Part shown: piece by piece, positions 11,431 through 23,095 of the stretch | Layout of the letters: every line of letters starts with the position of its first letter | How positions within the stretch are numbered: position 1 is the stretch's first letter | Source: Acanthosoma haemorrhoidale | Lineage: Eukaryota; Arthropoda; Insecta; Hemiptera; Acanthosomatidae | Length of the DNA stretch: 64,000 nt | Assembly (NCBI GenBank): GCA_930367205.1 | Contig: OV884011.1 | Coordinates: 43,165,754-43,229,753 of the forward strand | Direction of reading: 5' to 3' | Notes under the pieces: generated by a model | Databases searched by the model: none | Seen by the model: the letters and a program-made list of their open reading frames with translations, nothing else | What the model was told of the DNA's origin: nothing | Position numbers and translations under genes: made by a program

Positions 11431-14400
11431 TTAACATTTCATTTCCTGGAGAGAGGACAACGAATATGTATGCATGAATGTACCGATCAATAAATAACTT
11501 TTTAAATGTATAATCCACACTACGTGAATTACTATGAGTAATTCATGAAAAAAATTTTTAATATTTTTCCTACCTGAAACGATGGAATGACATAATTGCT
11601 GAAGGGGAAATTTGTTACCTGGAAAGAAAAAAATATATATATTAACATTTTACATAAATAACTGACATTACAAATTATCTGACTATCTGTATTCTACGAC
11701 AGAGACAGTAAAAGTGTTCTGAAATTTTACAAGGTATGTTCAACAATATTTTGGGCTAAACCTGAATACGTTTTGATTTGTGTACAATAACGGGAAATAT
11801 GCCAAAAAAAATTTACCGGTCAGTTTCTGTTAATTGGACTAGTTCAGAAGCCATAACAGATTTTTGAATAGTGATTTTTTGTTTTCCCCATAAGCCTCCA
11901 TGTTAATATAGCTTTTGGATTTGATTGGACGCTAAAACATTTACGTTTCCCTAAAATTCTTGTTTTAAAAAACAGCCTTTTAATAAAATTCCATAAAAGT
12001 AGAGCTCATGGTGATCCCTGTGTGTACCCAGGAGTTTTTTTTTTTTGCGTAATTTGTAATATTTTGTCATTATTTATGTTTGTTAGTTATGAAAATAATT
12101 AGTTATGGGCGTGTGAATATTTTGCGGACAACATAAAACCACATATATTGGTCAAATACTCTTTTTACGTCTTAAGTTTCTTGGGTAAAAAGAATTTAGT
12201 ACATAATTTTATTGCAGAGTACTATAAAATTTTATTATTCATTGTCATGTCACTCTGACGGTTGACTCCTACCCTAGGAGGGCGAATTCAGTGAGGCGAA
12301 TTATTTTTTCTTTCTAGTTAGGTATCCACGTAAGTACTTATCCACGTAGTATGCATTTCATCAAGTATTCTCGGGTAATCAGGAGTCAGGACATCACTAT
12401 GCTCTAGCCTCCGAATGCAGTTGGCTGCCCATGTATCTGGGGCGGTGAGGACAAACAGGACTGGGAGGGGCGGAAGGAGGTTCACCTGCGGGATTCGGTT
12501 GCGAAACACCGCACTCCGGTGTGTTGTAACTCGGTCAAGGGAGCTGTTCTTGAAGGAACAGTGGGCCTCTATGCAGTGCGCTGTGGCTAGGTCGGTTGAT
12601 CACCACTGGACAGCAACATATAGTGACAGAGCGATGGCAAGATATAGTCAGATACCACATATCAAAAATGTGCAACACTTCATGAGGAGTTAGAGCTAAT
12701 AGAAGTTGTAGGATTAGCAACTTATTTATTTAAGTAGCTGGGTAGCTTATCCTAGGATTTTAAGCGGGTGTTTATCCTTACGAGGATGTGTGAACCCTGA
12801 CTAAGACTGTTCCCCAATGAAAAACTCTTACTAGGACCTCAGCGGGTACTGATCAGTTCCTTTACATCCATAACATAGATGAAACACAAAGGACCGACAA
12901 AAACTCCCTGGCCTGATGTATGTGAGGATTCGATAATATGACATATACCCTTTAGCTCGGAGCTAATGGTCCAGGATTTCCAAATGATCGGACATAAAGA
13001 AAGGGAAAAAGCTATTTTAAAATCTTGCAAGGTTTCGTTAAAATTAGAAATGCCTGCGGTTATAGATAAACCGGCTTTAGATCCCAAATAACTTCAATAC
13101 TTTCTAAGCGGCAGTAGTAAGATAAAAGGTATAGTTACTATAAAATATAAGCCTAACCATCTAGCCCTAAGACTAAATGCAATCGCTATTTTCTTCATGA
13201 GGCTCATCCTCTCTCAAAATTCCTCTCGGAAATAAATCTCAGGGAGAGTTGTTTGTACTCGATACCTCCAACATACTGAAGCTTGAAGCTTTAGTACGAA
13301 GGAGTATCGGCGGGTCCGCATTTCTGTGTTTTTTTTAAGTATTTCGTGTAGGAAGTACTTTACTAATAGTTCAAGCTAGTGTTACAATGTTGAATGTCGC
13401 GGTTTCCTAGTCTGTCTATTATCAAGTGTGTATCTCCTAGGTGTTTGGTATCCGTCCGTTCGTGCTGATTTTCCGTCAAAAGGCTGATTGTCAAAATTTA
13501 ACACAATGAATGATTTTTTGATTATTCAGTGAAGCTATTTTATCTAGTTATTAGTTTCGGTAAGAAATAGATAAAAGCCGAAATTTGTTTATAAAACGTT
13601 TCTTTAGCCATTTCAGGCGACGAAATTTTTTTTTTACCTTAACTCGTGTTTCGCCTTAATAAAGACTCGCCTTTGAGAATGCCCAGAACGAATACAGGTA
13701 AAGGACGCTATCGTCCTTTGCATCCTGATATTAAAAAACGAGAAAAAAACAAAACTTTCCTTCCTGTCCGAAGAAATAGTCTGCACGTGTAATTGAGAAA
13801 GCCAAGGTCGTATTTTTATCACCACTACCTAGAAGGCGGCGTTATGCTTTAAACAGCGAAAAACAATTTTCTAGAATTATAATTATATGACTCCATACAC
13901 TGAGATGATTCCCGCAATAATGCAGGCGCTGATCAGATCCGAAATGTAATAGAGCGCAATATACAGATTGCATTTAAGCCATTATAAGCCTTTTAATTAT
14001 ATGTTTAAAACAAGAAACCGTTAAGATATGTCTGTCTGTGTGCTACGGCCATTGCGAGCCCCTGTTTATCCTAGAATTTCCGTTTTTCCAAAAAAAATCA
14101 CTTGATGTCCGGACAGCATAACAAATACCTTTAACACTATAATAAAAAATAATTATGCGCCTCAATATCCTGATTAATAGTAGGCAATATTTGTTGGTGC
14201 TTTGAAAGCTTATAATAAACCATTGTTAGAACCGCCATTAGCATCAAATTCGCAACCCTGACTTGTGATACATTATTGTCAGGACCTTCCTACCGTTGTG
14301 GAGTGTCCCGTTGTTGAAGTAATGTGGTGCATGAGCACTAGATTATTTTAAGTACTTTATCAAGACTGTAGTGTAGTTACAATCGGATTATAAATCGAAA

Positions 14401-15197
14401 TAGGTACCACCTTGCGAGAGCTTCCCTCTCTTGACGGTGGTTGGCACATGCAATGGCAGAGAACAAAGGAAGAGTACGAGACCGAGAAGAAGAGAGGAAG
14501 AAGAAGGAGAGGCCGAACGAGACAGATCTTCTGGCCATGAGGCAGGTCAGTGACATGGGCCGTGTGTAAACCTTGAGTCCTCCCTTGTGTAAACACCTGT
14601 TTATACCTAACATGGCCGCCGGCTCGTCTCGGCAAATATTGCAATAGCTCCGACCGTTTTCCTCCATTTAAAATTGGATACTTGGGGGCGCACCTGCTGT
14701 TTTTTGGCCGGACCGTGAGAGTGGCCGTCCTTCCGCTTACGACCAAAACTCACAGTGAAATAACAGATTCCGAAGGCAGCCACTCATTCGCGAATAACGA
14801 ACGCTGCAAGAATCACAGCCTTATAGATGCTATACCTGTACACTGCCTGGCAAGACATTTATGTCCGTTTGGCATTGTCTCGATGAAAAGACCGTGGTAT
14901 GTAAATTATCCAATAATTAAGGCTAAAACCAATTTATTTGTTGGAATAACTAAAGTATATGAACATTCTAAAGCGAAAATAGACACCTATATATGAAATA
15001 TATACACAGTGTTACAAATCAAAGTTTTCAAAAAAACTTTCGAGTCTCTCTAAAAATTCTTTATTTATAGTTACATCACCAGTTGACCTTTCGTCTAATC
15101 AGGCATTCTCGGGACGGAAATCAATAAATAAACAGGAAATAGAAGTGGAAAAAACCAATGAGCAAGTTTTCCGCTTAGCTGATTTTGGATTTTTGTG
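11431..15197. other. Non-coding or unassigned sequence with two GC-richer blocks
   Basis: Mostly AT-rich. Two blocks stand out. At about 12370-12700 the sequence is GC-rich with open frames on both strands (12415-12693 plus, 12318-12509 minus) but no family motif. At about 14400-14770 there is a purine-rich tract (agaagaagagagg), several CpG and a strong Kozak-like aacatggccgcc at about 14609 whose frame stops after 11 codons. Either could be an old transposon or gene piece. The remaining sequence carries only homopolymers and simple AT tracts. Confidence 0.4.
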
Positions 15198-15640
15198 GTG
15201 GAGTGCAGTCTATTTGTTGTCTAAGTAATAAAAATAACCGATATCATTCACCGACTAGGGATAAGGATGATTATTCCTTCCCGACCAGCCATTCTATCGT
15301 TAACATTTATGTATATCATGGGTTGTCTAAATGATTATGATTTACCATTTTAAATTTGTATTACGTATTGCATAAAAGTTACCAATACGGTATGCAATAG
15401 CGGAAGACTAGGATAATGATGAATTTAACGATAATAATATGATGAATAATAAGATAATATGAGTTCTGTTGTTTTATTTTATAAAAAAAGATTATATTTA
15501 AATGTTGTTTTATATCTAATTGGTTTTGAAATTCAGTCCTATGGATGTCTAAGAAGGCGAAGCGTCAACTGGTGAATATTAAATAATGGATTTTTTGGAG
15601 AGACTCGAACCTTTTTTGAAAAATTTAATTTTCACACTTT
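15198..15640 (+). mobile_element. Dispersed ~0.5-kb repeat with ribozyme-like core (copy 2)
   Basis: Second copy of the element at 8763-9268, colinear with it and diverged throughout. It differs by gaining one arm of a perfect inverted repeat just past its 3' end (see 15386-15696). Hammerhead-like elements and internal or flanking inversions are both common in Penelope-like elements, but no GIY-YIG or RT protein is present here, so the classification is tentative. Confidence 0.6.
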
Positions 15641-15696
15641 GTTAAAAGTTGTTAAAAATTCATCATTATCCTAGTCTTCCGCTATTGCATACCGTA
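15386..15696. repeat. Perfect 41-bp inverted repeat, 229-bp loop
   Basis: Arm 15386-15426 (starting tacggtatgcaatagcgg) is the exact reverse complement of 15656-15696 (ending ccgctattgcataccgta). I found no mismatch over 41 bp. The first arm is native to the dispersed repeat, because copy 1 has diverged sequence at the same place. The second arm lies just after the repeat's 3' end and has no counterpart in copy 1, so it is a later inverted duplication. A transcript could fold into a long hairpin. Confidence 0.9.
15538..15567 (+). other. Eroded hammerhead-ribozyme-like core
   Basis: After a damaged first box (ctatgga), gtct pairs with aggc across the loop aaga to give stem II. This is followed by gaag and cgtc, close to the GAAAC-type second box. 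The position within the element is equivalent to 9168-9197. Self-cleavage is not expected because the CUGANGA box is broken. Confidence 0.4.
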
Positions 15697-16374
15697 CAAA
15701 ACTAAGTTTATGTTTTGGTTAAGATATAATTATGAGAAGTATGTGAAAAATTAATCAAATTAAAAAACCGGAGTCATTTTTATGATATAATATAATTATA
15801 TAATTTATGTGTAATATAAATATTATTATATATATATAATAATAATATACAAATAGTAACGGTGATATTCTAAAAATTCGAGTAAACAATATAAATCCCA
15901 TAAATCGTAATATCGTCCATACAGGTTTTACTTCTTGTTTTATTCCACTCGGTATTTTGGCTATTTAACACTTTGTCATTTACTACTGACAGTTAGTTAC
16001 TCAAATAATATTCAGACATGCTGTAGGAATTACCGTCCCCCTAAATTTAACCATTTTTTTGCCTTAATTTTTTTTTTATTTCTATTTATAATGACAACAC
16101 TCTTGCTAAATTCGTGAGTACCCTGCGAGACACCAAGAATAGACTGGTACAAAGAATAGACTGTTCCGGACACAGAAATATCTCAGCTTCGAAAAAGATT
16201 TTGTAATTACATAATATACACTCAGTCCGGGACTTACACAACGACCCTTCAAATGTCAGATGCTTTTCCAAAGAACATAAATAGACTTATTGTTGCCGAG
16301 GAACAGATTATTAACTAAAATATACAATTTGTATCCGATAAAAATAATATCAGTCATAATTTTCATGCAGAAAG
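15697..16374. other. AT-rich sequence, AT microsatellite
   Basis: Contains an imperfect (AT)n/(AAT)n tract at about 15783-15850. The opposite-strand frames at 15935-16117 and 16086-16271 overlap and show no family motif. No gene is supported. Confidence 0.45.
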
Positions 16375-17626
16375 AGTTGAAAGAGAGGGGTGGGAAATTT
16401 CAGTTTTAAATACATACATAAAAAACATAAGGAATTATAGCACAATTTAGAAATCAATCGATGATTTGAATAGGTATTTTAGATTAAACTAAATGTTTTA
16501 GAATTTTTGAATAGATTATAATATAATAATTTAAATTCTTTAGTTTTAGCTCTTAATTTATGTAACCAGTTCTGTTCAAATTATGTAGTTATGGAACGAC
16601 GTTCAAAAAAATTAAATAAGTAGATTGAGCAAAGACATTGCGTGAATTTCAGTATAATTATCTTCTTTTGCGACGACATATAAACGATTATTTGATACAA
16701 TGAGAAAAGCGTAATACTTGGGTTAACCTGTTTTTAATTTGGACTGTATCAATTAAATGTAAGTGAATGTACTTACAATGTTTCTCAACACATTTACAAT
16801 GTGCAAATGTATAGTGCACAGAGATGTACCTCTGTTATCTTATTAAAAGAGTGACCTGTGATAATTCAATGATAAGAAGATACATTTGTTACCCAATATA
16901 GAAATGAACAGATTCGTTCTCACGACTGAAGTAAATGCTAGTTGAAAGAGAGGGGTGGGAAATTTCAGTTTTAAATACATACATAAAAAACATAAGGAAT
17001 TATAGCACAATTTAGAAATCAATCGATGATTTGAATAGGTATTTTAGATTAAACTAAATGTTTTAGAATTTTTGAATAGATTATAATATAATAATTTAAA
17101 TTCTTTAGTTTTAGCTCTTAATTTATGTAACCAGTTCTGTTCAAATTATGTAGTTATGGAACGACGTTCAAAAAAATTAAATAAGTAGATTGAGCAAAGA
17201 CATTGCGTGAATTTCAGTATAATTATCTTCTTTTGCGACGACATATAAACGATTATTTGATACAATGAGAAAAGCGTAATACTTGGGTTAACCTGTTTTT
17301 AATTTGGACTGTATCAATTAAATGTAAGTGAATGTACTTACAATGTTTCTCAACACATTTACAATGTGCAAATGTATAGTGCACAGAGATGTACCTCTGT
17401 TATCTTATTAAAAGAGTGACCTGTGATAATTCAATGATAAGAAGATACATTTGTTACCCAATATAGAAATGAACAGATTCGTTCTCACGACTGAAGTAAA
17501 TGCTAGTTGAAAGAGAGGGGTGGCAAATTTCAGTTTTAAATACATACATAAAAAACATAAGGAATTATAGTACAATTTAGAAATCAATCGATGATTTGAA
17601 TTGGTATTTTAGGTTAAACTAAATGT
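16375..17626. repeat. 565-bp tandem repeat, 2.2 copies
   Basis: Unit starts at 16376, 16941 and 17506 (each gttgaaagagaggggtgg), a constant period of 565 bp. Reading copies 1 and 2 side by side I find no difference. The third copy runs only about 120 bp (to about 17626) and already carries four substitutions. The unit is AT-rich without a long open frame. Within it, acttacaatg, catttacaatg and short inverted words (gtgcaaatg / tagtgcac) cluster near the end. The history is either a very recent duplication or an assembly artefact. Confidence 0.95.
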
Positions 17627-17999
17627 ATTGATAAAGCGACCTCAAACTATTTTTAACGATTTTTTGTAAATTAAAATTCTATTATTGGGACTTGATAATA
17701 ATTGGTCCAAACACAATGACCAAGAGTACCAGAACCAGGGTAAGGAGTTAATAGTATCTAATAGAGAGTAACCTATTCCTGATTAACAGAGCTTCATAGA
17801 ATAATTTTTAATTTTATTATTCGATTGTTATCAGAAATAGATTACTTAGAATACACCTTGTTCTGATTCCTATACCACTTGTAAATGTAAAATGAAGTCA
17901 AATTTAAAGTAGCACTCTTGGGGTTAGGGGAGATTTTCAAACAATCACATGATTTTGAACTGTAGAATAATTGCCAAGTCAGTATTGAAACAGAAGATC
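17627..17999. other. AT-rich spacer
   Basis: Unique-looking AT-rich DNA between the tandem repeat and the family B retroelement tail. Nothing else is recognised. Confidence 0.45.
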
Positions 18000-19422
18000 T
18001 TTATTAGAAAATTACAACTTGCTTAAAGAGCATTATTAATTAGAATTCATTCATCTCATTTGTACAATTCCAATCATACCGATATTCATAAATACAAATT
18101 CTGACCAGGAGCACCCCGCTCTCAAAGCGATTCCCCCAACAGCTAACGGAAGGGCTGGAAACGGCGGAGCACCCCCGCCTAACTCTCCAATCGTTTCTGC
18201 ATCTTGCGAAGACCGGAGAGAGGGCAAGAGACCCACAGCCGCTCAGGACATGAGTGGGGTTGATGGTCAGTGCTAGGACCCAATGAATTACATATCACCG
18301 CCGATTTGGGCTACTAGGAGGATTGTGTGGATGATTCTTGTAGGAAGTTGACAACAGGATTTGGATGAGCGGATAGGTTTTAGTGGAATTCGAAAAATCT
18401 TTAGAGTATAAGGTCGAGGATCGTTGGTACACGGAGATCTCTGTGAAGGGGTGAGTTTGTAATGTAAAAGGGTGCGATGACTGCAATTCTGAGGACTGGA
18501 GATGTTTGTATTCTTTTGATGTTCGACGGCTTGGCTGTACCCATAGTTCTATTCCGTAAGTCCAAATTGGTTTTAAACACTGTTTGTATAGTGAAGTTTG
18601 TTTTCCAGTGTGTAGTTAGAGTTTCTGTTTATTAGTCTGTATAACTGTCCGATCCGTCTGTTCAATTATTGTCTTTTACGTCGTGTATGAGGGTTCCAAG
18701 TCAGCATTTTTTTTAGATGAAAACCTAGGTATCATCAAACAGTATTGGACACTGGAAGGAATTTACTTGAACATGGGAAGGTATTGAATTGATGGATACG
18801 GATGGACAGGATCCCCGACGGAGAGTAAAAGTGGTCTGAACATAGTTGCCTTGATTGACTTTGATGCACCATTGGTTCCAGCAGTTATCTATCTCTGTGT
18901 GGTGATTTCGGAGGATGCTGGATGCCGTTGACAGATCAGGATGTGACGAAAGAACTGATGGGTCGTCAGGAGCAGTTGCAAGGGAGATGCTAGGACTCAC
19001 AGGAATTTCAGCAGTGTAGCTACACCCAGGACGCTGCCTAGAGGAACTCCTGCTTGTATGGGGTATTAATATTTGGAATATTCTGAACCACAACGGACCC
19101 TAAAGAACCGGTTTGACAAAAAGAATTGAAGTAAAGAGATTTTTAGCTTGTAAAGCAAACCTTCGAATCATATCCATTCGAACACCTGAGCTACTACCCG
19201 AAGGGCACCAGTGCAGTAGTATTTGGTTATAAGTGCAGAGGATATGTGAGCAGTGGAGTATCTCAAATAGTAGCCAAATGGGCGGCTGGGAAGAATTTTT
19301 GGATTCAAATATGGGCAAGAGGCGTTTGAGTAGGATTATTTTAAAACTTTTAAGAGGATTGGAAGTACAATAATTGGGATAAAGGCTCGTTAGGCAACAT
19401 TCCAGGTTTCTGAAAGAGGACA
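18000..19422 (-). mobile_element. Jockey-clade LINE family B, RT to 3' end
   Basis: On minus, the order is: RT fingers (LLKRLLPIFESKN at about 19320-19350), a broken palm region, the segment after the catalytic Asp pair (SSHPDLSTASSILRN, about 18905-18950), the thumb-side motif WNQWCIKVNQGN (about 18850-18890), a C-terminal region with KIFRIPLKP-like text (frames at 18295-18486), then 3' UTR and the tail aagttgtaattttctaataa AG at 18000-18030. The same tail ends the copy at 51.6 kb, which defines family B as distinct from family A. Frames are broken repeatedly, and the palm YADD-type motif is not intact. The 5' end abuts a family A copy of opposite orientation at about 19423. Confidence 0.85.
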
Positions 19423-19423
19423 A

Positions 19424-19775
19424 TCATGGAATATTTCCAGAGAAGAGGATCCAACCACCCTGATTCCCTAGCACAGTCATTGCACTGCACCACTCATTCC
19501 TATAATCCTCCTCGAAGACTAACAAGGCAGTGGCCTCGTGACCTACTTTAATTAAGTGATAGTGGGAGTCCTGGCAATGGCCAGTTTCTCTAATCATGTC
19601 CTGGACGGCTGTAGCTCTCGCGCTCTTGGTCAGCCTCCGCTGGTTCTTATCCAGTGACGCGGCTGACGTAGGAGCGTGGGGGAATTCCCAAGACTCCGCT
19701 TCCTCCTTCGCACGCGAGGAATTACTATTGCCTAATAAGGCAGATTGTAATTTTATCATAATAAAAATTTTTTTT
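19424..19775 (+). mobile_element. Jockey-like LINE family A, C-terminal stub plus 3' UTR
   Basis: Starts in the last RT codons (NPTTL-type text, gatccaaccaccct, matching about 40720-40735), continues through the UTR blocks and ends with cctaataaggcagattgtaa and tttatcataataaa. The orientation is opposite to the neighbouring family B copy, so the two 5'-truncated ends meet head to head at about 19423. The minus-strand open frame over this stretch is antisense to UTR and should not be read as a gene. Confidence 0.85.
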
Positions 19776-19816
19776 AATAAAAAAAAAAGAAGAGGATAGT
19801 GAGTGGATGGATTTTC

Positions 19817-20022
19817 TTTTTTTTTTTTTTCTTCATAGCCCCTTTAAACTTACAGACAATTATATAAAATTATAGATCCACAAGTGAATCCATTCACAAA
19901 TTATTCTGTATTTCCTATAGCATCCCTACATTATATACAGGTTTTGTTATTTTATAGAAATTGTATAATCGAATAAACAAACATAATGATATACATTATA
20001 CGTGACTTGACTAAACTGGATT
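19817..20022 (-). mobile_element. Poly-A-tailed retroelement 3' end (family P, copy 2)
   Basis: Reverse-orientation copy of 7781-8098, truncated at its 5' end near 20022. The tail appears as T14 at 19817-19830 on plus. It sits tail to tail with the family A copy ending at 19775, about 40 bp away. Confidence 0.85.
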
Positions 20023-20024
20023 TA

Positions 20025-20532
20025 AAAATGCATTTAAATATGTAGGCGAAGAAAATTATTGGTTTGGTGAGAGGCGTCAAAGGATCCTAGCAATTAGAAG
20101 ATCATACCCAGGGGATTTACGGAGCACTAGCTTCGCAGTACAAAATTATTTTTAAGCAAGACGGTTGTGAAATGAAGATGGAAAATTTTGGGTATTGTGA
20201 ATTTAGTAGATGACCTAAGTTGTAAAAAGACTTAAAAATAATATGAATTCACACCGCCCAGATATGTCACTGCAATTTACACTGTATCAACTACTCTCGA
20301 TGTCGAGATACAATCATTATCGATGAATTAATACTGTTTGTATTAACTAATTATTTGACGTCTAGGCTATGTTTGCGCACATAATGCCTATGCAATCTCA
20401 AGGTTGCTTTTCTAAATAATTTGGGAACATTGGTGCTTTACGAAATCCAATTAGTGTTATTTATCGGCAATTGGTAAAGTTGTTGTTAATTCGCCGACTA
20501 TTCTTCAAATGTTTACATAACATATTAATGAC
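20025..20532. other. AT-rich sequence without a recognisable gene
   Basis: No motif, repeat copy or supported coding frame seen between the family P copy and the repeated coding-like block. Confidence 0.4.
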
Positions 20533-20800
20533 CCTCTTACATATGTTTAGTGCATAAGTTGATGGCTACACAATGAGTCTTTCATTCACTTACAGTCCTG
20601 TTAATTTCAATGATGATTTTCAGTTTCGGTCTTGAATGCCTGGATAATTTATCGGAACACTTAGATTCGCTACTGAATGAGCTTCGTTATCAGTCATCGA
20701 CTAATATTTCTCTAGCATATCCCTCTTGACGCAGGATATTCTAAGCTCATGTATTTTCTTTTTAAGTATATTCTTAAGACTTTCGATTATAGCCTCTATA
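20533..20800 (+). pseudogene. Coding-like fragment, inverted partner of 22.8-23.1 kb (chemoreceptor-like?)
   Basis: DNA similarity to the minus strand of 22839-23095 is high and the shared reading frame is preserved. Both read HSLTV early and HRLIF, LDAG and YFLFKYILKT later, in the same order. Here the frame is broken by a stop (between HRLIF and LDAG) and a shift. The layout, an intracellular 'CL..L...L' stretch followed by an H...L.DAG...F....L block and a hydrophobic segment, loosely resembles the region between membrane segments 4 and 5 of insect gustatory receptors. That resemblance is my inference; a transposon protein is the alternative. Confidence 0.35.
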
Positions 20801-20916
20801 TACGATGTATCATAGACCGAAAAAACATAAATATATGGCAGAATTTCTGTTCTTGCCCTATATTGGATAGTCTGTGGACCATTCCAAGTTAGGGATATTT
20901 TAATACATCCGGCGAA

Positions 20917-21250
20917 CGCTCTGAAACTACCTTCAGAGAGAAATTTTCATTGGACTCATCTACCAGCGGCTACGACCTAGAAAGTTTGTATTACCAAAAT
21001 CGAACTTACTAGAAACCTTAAGTAATTCGTAAAATTAAAAGACTTAAGCAGACATGGTAAACTCCAGTTCGGAAGGAGCAATGCAAAATCTGAAATGAAT
21101 GGAGAAGCCTTAGGCTCCAATCGGAGTAATAACATGTCTCAAAGTGAGAGATATGTGGGATCATTCTAATATGCATGACGAATGCTCAGAAAGTCTCTTT
21201 AAGAATATAAATTTTCATTGGATTCATGTACCAGCTGCCTATATATCTGG
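20917..21250 (+). repeat. Diverged direct repeat, ~255-bp period
   Basis: A block with the landmarks gaacgctctgaaa and aaattttcattggactcat (about 20929-20965) recurs as gaatgctcagaaa and aaattttcattggattcat (about 21180-21225). In one frame both start E-(R/C)-S-E-x-x-F-(R/K), so the unit may once have been coding. It may be the downstream part of the gene fragment at 20533-20800. Function unknown. Confidence 0.5.
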
Positions 21251-22838
21251 AGTTATTGATAAAAGGAATATATGTTAAAAAAATGGCCAGAGTCAAATAA
21301 ATTTATGAGCGGATCTATCTAAATAAAATCTACATTATTTTCAGTATAAATATCTCAATCAGTATAATTCTTCCTAAATACTATTCATTTTAGTTTAAAT
21401 AATAAGTTTTCCAGCCTTACATCTTGTTTACTTACACTGACAATTTTGCATTTATGACCTATACTCCTTTTACCAAACACTCCATTCCAGATATTACTTA
21501 GAAAGTTTCTTTTATAGACTTAGCTTCGTCTTTCGTCTTAGTTGATAAAGTTTGTTGACCTACATATGGTTAACATCAACGTTTATGTTTGGAAAGCTCT
21601 TTCGGCCGTTGGTCGACCTCGGTTGAAATATTTTTCAACATTTGTGAGTAATATGTGTCATAAAACAATAATTACTACAAACACTGTTAAAAATTAATTT
21701 AAAAATACAATGTTTTTCAAATAACTTTTATTAAAACAGACTTCGAAAATGTTGAATTCAGCATTTATTTATTTTAGGAAATTTTATTAAACTATGAAAT
21801 AGTTAATGTTATTTACTTCGTATTGTTATCTGTTCGCACAAAATTGTAATTTTTCTAATTCAACATAACCCAGCTAGGGCTTATCATAACATTTTAGTAA
21901 ATATGATTACATCGAATAATTATATACGAAAATTAAATTTCCATTACCTTTAGATCCATCATATAAAATCACAATTGAAGTATTTTAATTGAATCCAATG
22001 TAAATAATTCCAATCAACAATCATAGGAGGTAAATCGAATAAATAAAAAGAATAAATAAAAGAAGCCAATCGCCAAAAAAAAAAAAAGGCGATGTGAATA
22101 ATGAGTCACTTACTAAGCACAATGAGACGGACAATCGACAGGATAATACTGATCTCTTTTGTGATAGTTTTGATGTTTGATATTGTTGGACGCGTTTTGG
22201 GGATTTACGAACTTCGAAAAGGCACACAGCATACCTTTTAGGCCAATTCTCAGAAAGTTTGGCGTTATTATAGATTAAAAAAAATATATATTGTTTCGTT
22301 AATCAGCAACCAATACAATTGAATTATAGTTAATAGTTGGTGGGTCAGTAAGGAATTTTAATAATTGTAGTGCTCATAAAAGTATTACATATTCCCATTC
22401 ATTTGTTTGATAACAGTAATTTAGATTTAATTTATTATAAAATCAAAAATTTTCCCTGTCGTTACGTGTTGAAGAAAAACCCTTTCAAATTTCACATCCC
22501 AAGGGTTTACAGCAGACCTACAATCGCCAGAACAGACTCATAAAAATATCCGTTTGTTTTATTCTTGTTATTTCTAAACACAAAAGGAATTAACAAAAAC
22601 TTTAAAATAAAAAAAAATGAATTATATCTAACAGTATTTCCTAAACTCATTAATCAATACATTAACATAATATTGATTAATTAACTTCATTTAAATCCTG
22701 TTATTCCGGTTGGAACCTAGGGCCTTTTCATTCATTTAGGTCGCGCACTAACTGTCACAGTTCCAGTCAGCGTTTTTGCACTGTTCCTTCTTCCGACCAG
22801 AAATTTACTTTGTCTGCCTAAGTCTTTTCATTTTTCGA
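21251..22838. other. AT-rich sequence without a recognisable gene
   Basis: Only short frames such as 22021-22227 (minus), whose N-terminal part spans a poly-A tract. No repeat partner or motif recognised. Confidence 0.4.
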
Positions 22839-23095
22839 ATTCCTTAAGAGTTTTATGTATACTTACACTGGTCTTAAGAATATATTTAAAAAGAAAATAT
22901 ATGAGCGTAGAATCTCCTGCGTCAAGAAGGATATGGTAGTGAAATATTAGTCGATGAGTGATAACGAAACCACACTTGAGTAGCGAAATTTTTTGGTTCA
23001 AATTTTTCAGGCATTCGTGACCGAAATTGACTTTCGAAACTGTGAGTGAATGACTCACTGTTGAGCCGTCAACTTATGTACTACACCATATCTGA
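22839..23095 (-). pseudogene. Coding-like fragment, inverted partner of 20.5-20.8 kb (chemoreceptor-like?)
   Basis: An open frame of 76 codons (22828-23058, minus) aligns in frame with the plus strand at 20.5-20.8 kb. Identical or similar blocks are HSLTV, HRLIF, LDAG and YFLFKYILKT. Synonymous and conservative changes between the copies suggest the frame was once selected. It contains one hydrophobic stretch (LIYFLFKYIL). There is no start or splice context I can defend, so it reads as one exon or piece of a degraded member of a local gene family. Gustatory receptor is a guess; transposon protein is the alternative. Confidence 0.35.

Noticed and set aside
12318..12720. GC-rich block with opposing open frames as a gene
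   Set aside because: Frames on both strands are equally open and none shows a recognisable motif; composition alone explains them.
14600..14650. Strong Kozak-like start aacatggccgcc as a first exon
   Set aside because: The frame stops after 11 codons with no donor site before the stop.
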